Below are positions 15,414 to 23,092 of a stretch of DNA of 59,873 nucleotides, piece by piece (within the stretch, counting starts at the first letter, position 1; each line of letters starts with the position of its first letter). The notes under the pieces were generated by a model that had not been told where the DNA came from, did not search any database, and saw only the letters and a list, made by a program, of their open reading frames with translations. Source of the stretch: a virus; the IMG/VR virus record IMGVR_UViG_3300025107_000085, positions 1 through 59,873 of that record; one strand, 5' to 3'. The translations under genes were made by a program, and so were the position numbers.

Positions 15414-16049
15414 ATGAAATATTACAAGTACCCAAGAACTCTACACCTTCCTTGGAGTCCTGGCAAAACAAATGATGACAAAGTATTAAAAGACGCCTCC
15501 CATTTTCTTGGAAAAGAAATAGTCATGTCATTGAAAATGGACGGGGAGGCGACAACTTTATATAATAATCACATGCATGCCAGATCTATTGATTCTAAGG
15601 ACCATCCATCCAGGCACTGGTTAAAAGCCCTTCATAGTGCCATTAGCGGCTTAATACCCGATGGCCATAGGGTATGTGGTGAGAACCTCTACGCATGCCA
15701 CAGCATACCTTACAATGCGTTATTGAGCTATTTCCAGGTATACTCTGTGTGGAATGATAAAAATATATGTTTACCTTGGGATATAACCGTTGATGTTTGT
15801 AAGCACATGGGTTTAATTACAGTACCTGTTATTTGGAGGGGCACAGTAAACGATAACCTTGAAACACTCTTACAGGATTTATTTAAACCTTACGCAAATG
15901 AGCATGAAGGTTACGTCATACGTACTGCCGACTCTTTTCCATATGATGAATTTGGTACGCATGTTGCTAAGTATGTAAGGAAAAATCATGTACAGACCGA
16001 CGGACACTGGTTGAATCAATCAGTAGTTAAGAACAAACTTAAACTGTGA
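15414..16049 (+). CDS. Rnl2-type RNA ligase
   Basis: Seals RNA nicks through a covalent lysyl-AMP. The 211-residue protein has motif I K41-M-D-G-E (SLKMDGEATTLY), motif III CGENLY, motif IV EGYVIR and motif V AKYVRK, the full adenylation domain without a large C-terminal domain. The ATG at 15414 fits the AAGG at 15398-15401 better than the GTG at 15405. With Ro60, CCA-adding enzyme, Thg1-like protein and tRNAs it suggests repair of cleaved tRNA or mRNA. Confidence 0.88.
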   Translation: MKYYKYPRTLHLPWSPGKTNDDKVLKDASHFLGKEIVMSLKMDGEATTLYNNHMHARSIDSKDHPSRHWLKALHSAISGLIPDGHRVCGENLYACHSIPYNALLSYFQVYSVWNDKNICLPWDITVDVCKHMGLITVPVIWRGTVNDNLETLLQDLFKPYANEHEGYVIRTADSFPYDEFGTHVAKYVRKNHVQTDGHWLNQSVVKNKLKL

Positions 16050-16061
16050 GGCACTGCTAGC

Positions 16062-16265
16062 ATGTCCAGCAAAAAGCTTAATGTGTTTGTGTACACACTA
16101 CTATATGGTGACTTACATGAGGTACCACTCAGTGTACTTGGTGAACACTGCCCCAGCGAAGAAGTATACCGCTCTTTTGATGAGGAGCAGAAGCTACGAC
16201 TACATGCCGCGGCGACGCTACAAAAACGTTTTGATGAAGTAATACCAAATAAACTATTAAAATAG
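16062..16265 (+). CDS. Small hypothetical protein, in frame with the next gene across a TAG
   Basis: A 67-residue mostly helical protein (SSKKLNVFVYTLLYGDLHEV and onward). GAGG precedes the ATG. Its TAG stop is in the same frame as the following HAD gene with no other stop between, so reading TAG as sense would fuse the two. A CUA-anticodon tRNA gene is present in this window. Function unknown. Confidence 0.6.
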   Translation: MSSKKLNVFVYTLLYGDLHEVPLSVLGEHCPSEEVYRSFDEEQKLRLHAAATLQKRFDEVIPNKLLK

Positions 16266-16280
16266 GAAAGAAACATTAAT

Positions 16281-16940
16281 ATGAGGCCAAGAAAAGGAAG
16301 TCCGGCTGAAAAGTTAGGTATAAAATTTACTGGTAATCCAGATGCATTAGATCAGCCGAAGAGAAAAGTTACATACGAAATACTTGAAAGGCCTGGAAAA
16401 TATACAGTAGGGCCGTTGTCTGATAGAGTCGTTATGAACGATACTTGGTACGTTTGGTACGTTGATTTAGACGGTGTTTTATGTAACTTTCTTAAAGGTG
16501 CCAGTATAGCGACAGGTAAACAACTTACCTCACATGCTGTTTGGGCTGCCAATAGAAATGAATACTGGGAAGATATACGTAAGCTAGGCCCAAACTTTTG
16601 GAGAAATTTAGAGTGGTTGCCAGAAGCAGAAAAGCTGTGGACAATATTAAAAAAGTTCCATACAAAAATATTAACCGCATACCCCACAGTACCTCAATTG
16701 CAACTTGACGCTATTATAGGAAAAGCTGATTGGATAGATGTCAATTTAGGTAGCAGGTTTTGTTGGGAGGCTATTATATGCCCAGTTGACTCTAAACAAA
16801 AATATGCCGGGTTGAACACAATACTTATAGATGATAATGAGTTAACGATTAAGCAATGGAGTGCAAAAGGTGGCATTGGTATTTTACATAATAATGTAGC
16901 GGACACTTTGGAGGAGATAAAGAAGTATGCCAATTTATGA
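16281..16940 (+). CDS. HAD-family phosphatase, 5'(3')-nucleotidase-like
   Basis: Likely dephosphorylates nucleotides or a related phosphate. The 219-residue protein has HAD motif I VDLDGVLCNF at about 69-78 (nucleophile and general-acid Asp), motif II-like ILTAYPT and a C-terminal ILIDDNELT (motif IV). This fits the deoxyribonucleotidase branch. The first 65 residues are an extra basic N-terminal region. It overlaps the zinc-ribbon gene by 14 bp. Confidence 0.8.
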   Translation: MRPRKGSPAEKLGIKFTGNPDALDQPKRKVTYEILERPGKYTVGPLSDRVVMNDTWYVWYVDLDGVLCNFLKGASIATGKQLTSHAVWAANRNEYWEDIRKLGPNFWRNLEWLPEAEKLWTILKKFHTKILTAYPTVPQLQLDAIIGKADWIDVNLGSRFCWEAIICPVDSKQKYAGLNTILIDDNELTIKQWSAKGGIGILHNNVADTLEEIKKYANL

Positions 16941-17139
16941 GTATATATGTGAGTCTTGTGGCAAAAGATTCGAGAAAACAAGAGGTATAAAAGAAGACAG
17001 CTCTATGGCTGTTTGTTTAAGATGCCAAGGTATTGGAAGAAAGGTACCATCACTTTCATCATTCCATCTTAAAGGTGGTGGTTGGTATAGTGATTCTTAT
17101 TCCAATAAAAGCTGTGATATAAAACAAAAGAAAGGTTGA
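16927..17139 (+). CDS. FmdB-type zinc-ribbon protein
   Basis: A 70-residue protein with the family start MPIYEYICESCGKRFE, a second knuckle VCLRCQG, and the PSLSSFHLKGGGWYSD tail typical of FmdB-like putative regulatory proteins. The four cysteines should bind one zinc. It is coupled to the HAD gene by overlap. The family's biochemical role is poorly known. Confidence 0.85.
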   Translation: MPIYEYICESCGKRFEKTRGIKEDSSMAVCLRCQGIGRKVPSLSSFHLKGGGWYSDSYSNKSCDIKQKKG

Positions 17140-17179
17140 GGTTAAATATATTCAAGAGGTTCTTGAAAGGAGCTAGAAC

Positions 17180-17311
17180 ATGTGTACAGTAGCAATAGCC
17201 TGGATCAACGCCAAATATAGAACAGGTTACAAGTACCTATTTATAGGTGCAATCATGGTAGACATTGCACTTTTTGAAACATTAACTGCTATGTTGGATA
17301 AGTGTGGTTAA
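17180..17311 (+). CDS. Very small hydrophobic protein
   Basis: A 43-residue peptide (MCTVAIAWINAKYRTG, then a hydrophobic segment YKYLFIGAIMVDIALFE) preceded by a strong AAAGGAG. It could be a single-pass membrane peptide. Its stop almost touches the next ATG. No family recognised. Confidence 0.6.
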   Translation: MCTVAIAWINAKYRTGYKYLFIGAIMVDIALFETLTAMLDKCG

Positions 17312-17313
17312 TT

Positions 17314-17529
17314 ATGACAACGCTGACAGCCGAAGAGGCAAAAAAGTTACGATGTTGTAAAGATGTTACGTTGCTTTGTGTGGCAGAAGAGTGCATGGCG
17401 TGGCAAATATATTATGAATATGAATTCCCGTCACGGTCTAACACATGTAAACACCCGCCACAGCAACCACAGCCTTCTATACGCAAGGACACTAATAAAG
17501 GTTACTGCGGTTGGCTTTGTAAAGAGTAA
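17314..17529 (+). CDS. Small Cys-rich hypothetical protein
   Basis: A 71-residue protein with cysteines in CCKDVTLLC, EEC, TCKH and GYCGWLC contexts, suggesting a metal site. The ATG at 17314 is preferred over an in-frame GTG at 17302 that would overlap the upstream gene. It is the last + strand gene before the terminator at 17560. Confidence 0.6.
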   Translation: MTTLTAEEAKKLRCCKDVTLLCVAEECMAWQIYYEYEFPSRSNTCKHPPQQPQPSIRKDTNKGYCGWLCKE

Positions 17530-17559
17530 AATAAAAATAATTGTCCTATCTGAAAATAA

Positions 17560-17582
17560 CTAGGGAGCCGCAAACTCCCTAG
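17560..17582. terminator. Bidirectional hairpin between convergent genes
   Basis: CTAGGGAG (17560-17567) pairs perfectly with CTCCCTAG (17575-17582) around a 7-base loop. It lies between the + strand operon ending at 17529 and the - strand holin-like gene ending at 17631. A weaker GCCC/GGGC hairpin follows at about 17600-17618. Confidence 0.6.
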
Positions 17583-17630
17583 TACACCCATCCTAGACGC
17601 CCGGTTTTTCGCAGGGCATTCACTAGCTTA

Positions 17631-17855
17631 CTAGAGCCTTTGAAGCTTGTGACCAATTCCTACCACACCTAAGCCTAGCCCCGCATCCATCACCGCCTTG
17701 GCCGCCGTATGGCTACCCATCAAGTCAATGACTACACTTCCGATAATCAAGAAGCCTCCTGTAATAGTTTTCCAATTAGTCCCTAAAACTTTTTCTAACC
17801 AAAAGGCAACAACTTGTTGTGTTTGTACTAGGTTTACTACACTTTCAGAGTTCAT
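17631..17855 (-). CDS. Holin-like small membrane protein
   Basis: A 74-residue protein with an amphipathic start and two hydrophobic segments (TGGFLIIGSVVIDLMG and AVMDAGLGLGVVGIG) ending in a short basic tail (HKLQRL). This resembles small phage holins that permeabilise the inner membrane at lysis. AGGGGGA precedes the ATG. It is transcribed alone, against its neighbours. No endolysin is next to it, so the call rests on shape only. Confidence 0.6.
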   Translation of the reverse strand: MNSESVVNLVQTQQVVAFWLEKVLGTNWKTITGGFLIIGSVVIDLMGSHTAAKAVMDAGLGLGVVGIGHKLQRL

Positions 17856-17938
17856 AATAATAGTCCCCCTATCTTTTTAATGAATTCTTTTTAATTAGTA
17901 ACTATAAATTTTTTTTATCTTCCCGTAAAAACTGGTCT

Positions 17939-18080
17939 ATGAACCGAGTTAAAAATGGTTCATGGTGCCACCTCACTAACTACTTTTATATTGTTGTATT
18001 TATTCATATATAGTATAATGAGGACAGTTAATTTTTTACTTTAATTTTTTTTATTCGCCGCCAAAAGTATCTTATGAACC
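17939..18080. repeat. Repeated ATGAACC operator-like sites in the divergent spacer
   Basis: ATGAACCGAGTTAAAAA (17939-17955) and ATGAACCGCGATAAAAA (18074-18090) are 15/17 identical. The first forms a hairpin with GGTTCAT (17957-17963). They lie in the 266 bp spacer between the divergent holin-like and methyltransferase genes, next to a promoter, so they could be repressor sites. Confidence 0.45.
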
Positions 18081-18106
18081 GCGATAAAAAGTGTACCCCA
18101 AAATAC

Positions 18107-18135
18107 TTGACATAGTAATGTGTGCATGTTATATT
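18107..18135 (+). promoter_or_regulatory. Consensus sigma-70 promoter
   Basis: TTGACA (18107-18112), 17 bp spacer, TATATT (18130-18135), positioned 41 bp before the methyltransferase ATG at 18176. It should drive the methyltransferase and TPR-glycosyltransferase pair. Confidence 0.8.
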
Positions 18136-18175
18136 AGCAAAGTTACTAAATATAAATTCTAACAATGAGGTTATT

Positions 18176-18727
18176 ATGGGCTTGAAACTTAATTTAGGTG
18201 GCGGTTACAAAGAGTACGATAATTATATAAACATAGATATAGATCCTAATTGTAAACCAGACTATGTCATAGATTTAGAAAGGGACATACTACCTTTTAA
18301 AGAAAATACTGTAAGTGAGGTAAGAGCATATCACATATTAGAACATCTTGGAAATGGTTTCTTTCATTGTTTACAAGAATTATATAGAGTATGTGAGCAT
18401 GGAGCTATTATAGATATACAAGTACCACACCATTTCCACGAAGTATTTATTAACGATCCAACACATAAAAGACCGATTACCGTTGAAGGCATGAGGCTGT
18501 TCAGTAAAAAATATAATGCGCTGGAAATAGAACGAGGTGGTAGCTCTTCTTGTTTAGGTATTAGATTTAATGTAGACTTTGAAATAGTACAATATAACTT
18601 TATACCTGATTTATTCTATAAAGATATATTAGCAAGTAATTCATTTGAACAAAATGTTAGACTTACAAGAGAATGTGTTAATGTGGTAATTGAAACTCAT
18701 ATGAAATTGGTGGTGGTAAAATGCTAA
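18176..18727 (+). CDS. SAM-dependent methyltransferase
   Basis: A 183-residue class I methyltransferase: LNLGGGYKEYDNYINIDID gives the glycine-rich SAM loop and acidic strand end, and EVRAYHILEHLG matches the motif of the type 11 family. The ATG at 18176 follows TGAGGT and a promoter; an upstream GTG would overlap that promoter. It overlaps the next gene. It may modify a sugar or small molecule together with the glycosyltransferase. Confidence 0.8.
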   Translation: MGLKLNLGGGYKEYDNYINIDIDPNCKPDYVIDLERDILPFKENTVSEVRAYHILEHLGNGFFHCLQELYRVCEHGAIIDIQVPHHFHEVFINDPTHKRPITVEGMRLFSKKYNALEIERGGSSSCLGIRFNVDFEIVQYNFIPDLFYKDILASNSFEQNVRLTRECVNVVIETHMKLVVVKC

Positions 18728-20055
18728 ATGAAACTATATTATTCCTTAAAGAACGTAACGAGAACAGGGTGGCTGCGGAGCTTCTAATGACCTTTGGTAA
18801 GTATGCTCATTCAGTAGAAGAGTATGATTCAATAGCAAAAGGTTACTGTGATATTAAACGTTATAAAGAGTCTATTAAGTGGGCGGAGAAGGCCCTTTCT
18901 GTGGCCGCCGGCAACGAAATGCTTTACGTTGTACGGGCTAACCTAGCTAAGGTATGTAATCACGCCAACATGCCAGTCAAAGCCTTATTTTATTTGAAGC
19001 TTAATGAGGCCCTGACACCAGAAGACCCAGAACTTCTTTTAGAAAAAGCTTTTAGTTTGTTCTTAATGAACCGACAAAAAGAATCTGAATCTATACTTAG
19101 AGGGTTAAACACAAGACCGGGTTTAGATGAGCAGTTAGCCACCAGAGTTAAGTTTAACCTGGGAACTTATGATCTATATAATGATAAGTTTCAAGAAGGG
19201 CTAAGAGGCTTCTTATTAGAAGGCAAGAAGTTAAATATTTGGAAAAATATAAAACTACCGCTAGAATTTTGGGAAGGTGGTATACAGCCCGGAAGAACCA
19301 TAGTTATAGTGGCTGAAGGTGGTATAGGAGACGAAATTATAAACATACGTTTCTGTGACAAGCTTGTAGACTATGGTATGGTACCTCTATGGTATACTAC
19401 TAGAAAGGACCTGTCAGCCATTTTTAATAGGCATGGGTACACTACCATCAATTCATTAGAAAACGTCCCTAAGGACGCTCTATGGACTTACAGCATGTCT
19501 TTACCAATCTACTTAGACCTACAACCAAAAGATTTGTGGAAAGGTAAGTATTTATATCCATCAGTAGCCCACCAAAAGAAATGGGATTGGATGAACAAAA
19601 CCAATAATCTTAAAGTAGGTATAAGGTGGAGTGGTAATCCTGAGTATGAACACGATTTACATAGAAGTGTACCCTTAGATAAGTTGTATGAGGTAGTGTT
19701 CCCCTTTAATTTTGATTTATATTCTTTACAACGCGACGAAGGCGTGGAACAAATACAGGAGCACTATGATCTGGATAATCTGTCAGACGAGTTAGTGTCC
19801 TTTGAGGATACGTTGGCTGTAATAAACAACTTAGATATTGTAATATCGTCATGCACTTCTATACTACATGCTGCTGCAGCAATGGATAAAAAAACGTATG
19901 GTTTAATACCGTGTACAGCCTACTACACTTGGTGCTCATCTAATGAGTATAAAAGTAAGTGGTATGGAGATAATCTTACTTTATTAAGACAACATGAGTT
20001 GAGAAGTTGGGATGGGCCTTTGAATAAATTAAAAGAATTGCTAATGAAGGGATAA
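18721..20055 (+). CDS. TPR-repeat protein with glycosyltransferase-like domain
   Basis: The first 170 or so residues form tetratricopeptide-like helices (for example KRYKESIKWAEKALSVAA). The C-terminal half (about 190-444) resembles GT9 or O-GlcNAc-transferase-like folds, with an AEGGIGDEIINIRF loop, LKVGIRWSGNPEYEHDLHRS and LDIVISSCTSILHAAAAM. Such proteins glycosylate proteins or lipids. It sits directly before the tail-fibre block, so modification of virion or surface structures is plausible. Donor unknown. Confidence 0.75.
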   Translation: MLNETILFLKERNENRVAAELLMTFGKYAHSVEEYDSIAKGYCDIKRYKESIKWAEKALSVAAGNEMLYVVRANLAKVCNHANMPVKALFYLKLNEALTPEDPELLLEKAFSLFLMNRQKESESILRGLNTRPGLDEQLATRVKFNLGTYDLYNDKFQEGLRGFLLEGKKLNIWKNIKLPLEFWEGGIQPGRTIVIVAEGGIGDEIINIRFCDKLVDYGMVPLWYTTRKDLSAIFNRHGYTTINSLENVPKDALWTYSMSLPIYLDLQPKDLWKGKYLYPSVAHQKKWDWMNKTNNLKVGIRWSGNPEYEHDLHRSVPLDKLYEVVFPFNFDLYSLQRDEGVEQIQEHYDLDNLSDELVSFEDTLAVINNLDIVISSCTSILHAAAAMDKKTYGLIPCTAYYTWCSSNEYKSKWYGDNLTLLRQHELRSWDGPLNKLKELLMKG

Positions 20056-20066
20056 TATAAAATGAT

Positions 20067-20096
20067 ATAGAGAAGCATCAAACGATGCTTCTCTAT
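20067..20096. terminator. Strong bidirectional terminator at the convergence point
   Basis: A perfect 13-bp stem (20067-20079 with 20084-20096) around a 4-base loop (AAAC). It separates the + strand half from the - strand half of the window. Confidence 0.8.
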
Positions 20097-20098
20097 AC

Positions 20099-21244
20099 TT
20101 AATTTGCATATGTAATAAAACCTGATGTGAAGTTAGCACAACCTATGCTCTTCCAGTTTGTTCTAGAACTAATTTGGGTGGGAGTAGGCTTATCTACTAT
20201 GTCACCCAAAGCTAGTGTTCCAGTCGTATTATAACCCCAGCCCCATAGTGTACCATCAGTTCTAATTGCTAATACATGGCTATAACCTAAGGCCACCGTT
20301 TTCCAGTCTGTCATAGCGCCCACTTGTATAGGAGATGATTTATCCTCAAAAGTACCGATACCTAAATTACCACGAAGATTTCGTCCCCAAGACCACAAGC
20401 TACCATCAGTTTTAATTGCAACCGTAAAATTGAAACCACCCAATACCGATTTCCAATCAGTAAGTGACCCAAGTTGCACAGGTGAACTTGTTGGTGTTGT
20501 TGTACCATCTCCAAGCTGTCCTAAGGCGTTATCACCCCATAGCCAAAGGGAACCATCATTTTTAATTGCCATGGTAGCGTAGTACCCACAATTTATCAAT
20601 GCCCAATCTGTGTCAGAGCCAACTTGAATTGGGGATGATTTAGACACAACCGTCCCATCACCTAATTGACCGCTATCATTAAAACCCCAAGTCCAAATAG
20701 TTCCATCTGTTTTAAGGGCCGCAGTATGGTATGTACCACAGGAAATATGCTGCCAATTAGTGAGAGATCCTACTTGTATTGGAGATGATGTATTAACTAT
20801 GCTATTGTTACCAAGTTGGCCATAACCATTATAACCCCAAGCCCATAGTGAGTTATCTTCTTTTATAGCCGCTAGATGGACACGCCCGCTAGCCAGTGTA
20901 TGCCAATCAGTAAGATTTCCTACTTGTATTGGGGATGATTTATCTACCAAAGTGCTATCCCCTAATTGACCGTAATGGTTTCTACCCCATGACCACAAGG
21001 TACCATCAGCTTTAATTGCAGAAAATTGTCTGTAACCGCCTGCAATTAGTTTCCAATTATTAAAACCACCCACTTGAATTGGAGATGATTTGTGTACTTG
21101 TGTGCTATCGCCTATGGCGCCGAATTCGTTATCACCGGATGTAAATAAATTACCAAAGTCAAATAAATCTCTCCGGGTGAACAAGTCATTAAAATCTACT
21201 ACCTGATCATTATAAGTAAATTTATAGCCTGTTGGATTTGACAT
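20099..21244 (-). CDS. RCC1-repeat tail protein, copy 1
   Basis: A 381-residue protein. After about 40 N-terminal residues it has seven RCC1-like repeats of about 50 residues, each with the pattern W-x-WG-x-N-x-x-GQLGD and SSPIQVG followed by an aromatic-rich strand (AIKTDGTLWSWG). This should form a seven-bladed propeller. Its place beside an S74 chaperone protein and two homologues suggests a tail-tip or receptor-binding protein. The N-terminus differs from the other two copies, consistent with different attachment sites. Confidence 0.85.
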   Translation of the reverse strand: MSNPTGYKFTYNDQVVDFNDLFTRRDLFDFGNLFTSGDNEFGAIGDSTQVHKSSPIQVGGFNNWKLIAGGYRQFSAIKADGTLWSWGRNHYGQLGDSTLVDKSSPIQVGNLTDWHTLASGRVHLAAIKEDNSLWAWGYNGYGQLGNNSIVNTSSPIQVGSLTNWQHISCGTYHTAALKTDGTIWTWGFNDSGQLGDGTVVSKSSPIQVGSDTDWALINCGYYATMAIKNDGSLWLWGDNALGQLGDGTTTPTSSPVQLGSLTDWKSVLGGFNFTVAIKTDGSLWSWGRNLRGNLGIGTFEDKSSPIQVGAMTDWKTVALGYSHVLAIRTDGTLWGWGYNTTGTLALGDIVDKPTPTQISSRTNWKSIGCANFTSGFITYAN

Positions 21245-21252
21245 TTTATCTC

Positions 21253-22431
21253 CTAATAATTTAAATCTGTTATAGCTATTACGCTGGTATTACATCCGAA
21301 AATGTTTTTCCAATTATTTAGACCCCCGACTTGGATTGGAGATGACTTATGTACATTTGTGTTGTCCCCAAGTTGCCCATCGGTATTAAAGCCCCAAGTC
21401 CAAATAGTGCCGTCCGTTTTTAAAGCTGTGGTATAACTATATCCACAAGATACTTTTTTCCAATTACTAAGGGAGCCTACTTGTACTGGTGAAGAGTAGT
21501 TTGCTGTAAGCACAGAACCCAAACCCAGCTGTCCGTAGTTATTAGCACCCCAAGTCCACAAGGTACCATCGGTTTTTATGGCTGCTGCATGATATTGCCC
21601 CGCCTCACAGCTAGCCCAGTCGGTCGAGGAGCCTATCTGTACCGGTGATGATTTACCCACACTAGTAGCATCTCCAAGTTGGCCACCATTATTATAGCCC
21701 CAGGACCATAAGGTACCATCCAATTTTAAAGCAAGGGTATATAATTGGCCACAAGAAACTTGCTTCCAATCAGTTAAACTCCCTACCTGAATTGGAGAGG
21801 ATTTACTATCCAAAGTCCCATCCGCTAACTGGCCGTCTGTATTACTTCCCCACATCCAGAGTGCGCCGCTCGAATTTATAGCTGCGCCATGCCCACCCCC
21901 ACTGGCTATCGATATCCAATTAGTAAGCGCCCCTATCTGAATTGGGGATGATTTAGAAATAGTTGTACCATCTGCAAGTTGTCCGACAGTATTAGATCCG
22001 CCGATAGACCATATGGTGCCATCAGTTTTTAAAGCTAACATAAAAATATGCCCAGAAGCAACACTTGCCCAATCCGTAAGAGCCCCAATTTGTTGCGGAG
22101 ATATGGATCTTGTGGTTGTACCATCACCCAACTGTCCGTATACATTGTTGCCCCAAGTCCACAAAGTGTTGTCATTCTTAGTGGCTATCATTTGCTGCCA
22201 CCCACCAGCAATGTTTTTCCAATCTACCAAGGAACCGAGTTGTATTGGTGAAGATTTACCAATTAAAGTACTGTCACCTAATTGCCCACTAGCATTTTGT
22301 CCCCAAGTCCATATACTAGCCCTTTTTGAGGACGGTACTAATTGTGGGTAAACACGTAACAAATAATCTTTTGTGACAAAGTTACCGCAGTCAGAACCAT
22401 CTGCTCTTTTATAGTTGGTCGTTATTGTCAT
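21253..22431 (-). CDS. RCC1-repeat tail protein, copy 2
   Basis: A 392-residue homologue of the neighbouring RCC1 protein, again with seven blades after an N-terminal region (TITTNYKRADGSDCGNFV). Blades carry SSPIQ(L/V)G and WTWG motifs. It ends in TAG, 8 bp before the next start. High similarity between blades within and between copies at the DNA level could allow recombination. Confidence 0.85.
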   Translation of the reverse strand: MTITTNYKRADGSDCGNFVTKDYLLRVYPQLVPSSKRASIWTWGQNASGQLGDSTLIGKSSPIQLGSLVDWKNIAGGWQQMIATKNDNTLWTWGNNVYGQLGDGTTTRSISPQQIGALTDWASVASGHIFMLALKTDGTIWSIGGSNTVGQLADGTTISKSSPIQIGALTNWISIASGGGHGAAINSSGALWMWGSNTDGQLADGTLDSKSSPIQVGSLTDWKQVSCGQLYTLALKLDGTLWSWGYNNGGQLGDATSVGKSSPVQIGSSTDWASCEAGQYHAAAIKTDGTLWTWGANNYGQLGLGSVLTANYSSPVQVGSLSNWKKVSCGYSYTTALKTDGTIWTWGFNTDGQLGDNTNVHKSSPIQVGGLNNWKNIFGCNTSVIAITDLNY

Positions 22432-22446
22432 CTTTACACCTCGGTA

Positions 22447-23079
22447 TTATAGTAGTACATCAAGAGAATCATCTATTGCAGTAAGAGTATTTAAATCAAC
22501 CGCGTTATTTATTGATGTAACTATGCCAGATTCCCATTCAAATTGCGCTTGTATATGTGCTAATACAGCAGATACCAGAACTTGTAGATCTGCAAGAGAT
22601 AATACAAGCCATGTATTACCAAACTTCCAATTAACACCAGCAACACCAAGTAGTAATGCCTGTGAGTACATATTGCGTGTCTCCCTATCAGTTGCAACTC
22701 CTATTTCTTGGTCTTGAAGTGTGATTTTTGTACCGCTAACCTCTTTCTGCCAACGAAGATTAGCCACTTTTGCTTTAAGTTCATTACGTACAGCTTCAAT
22801 AGGTCTATCTACAACGGTGTAGCTGGCGATAGCCTTATCCGCTTGTATCGTCCAATTAGGCCCGGCTAGTTGCTGAATCCTGTGGTCATAATTTACAGCA
22901 GTAAATTCAACAGGAAGTATCTTTACAGTATCACTAACTGAGTATGCTGCTGAATCTTCCGTAATAGTTGGAAGTGTAAAATTTAAACCTAGCTCATCTG
23001 TTAAAACAGATTGAAACATATTCTGGTTCCACCAGGTAGGCCCTAATATCACTTTATTATTAGATACTAATACTTTCAT
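22447..23079 (-). CDS. Tail-fibre-associated protein with DUF4376-like domain
   Basis: A 210-residue protein. The second half (LRWQKEVSGTKITLQDQEIG, then ATDRETRNMYSQALLLG) fits the DUF4376 pattern found in phage tail-fibre and assembly proteins. It sits between RCC1 copies 2 and 3. Its role is probably structural or in fibre assembly. Confidence 0.65.
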   Translation of the reverse strand: MKVLVSNNKVILGPTWWNQNMFQSVLTDELGLNFTLPTITEDSAAYSVSDTVKILPVEFTAVNYDHRIQQLAGPNWTIQADKAIASYTVVDRPIEAVRNELKAKVANLRWQKEVSGTKITLQDQEIGVATDRETRNMYSQALLLGVAGVNWKFGNTWLVLSLADLQVLVSAVLAHIQAQFEWESGIVTSINNAVDLNTLTAIDDSLDVLL

Positions 23080-23092
23080 TTATATCCTCCAT

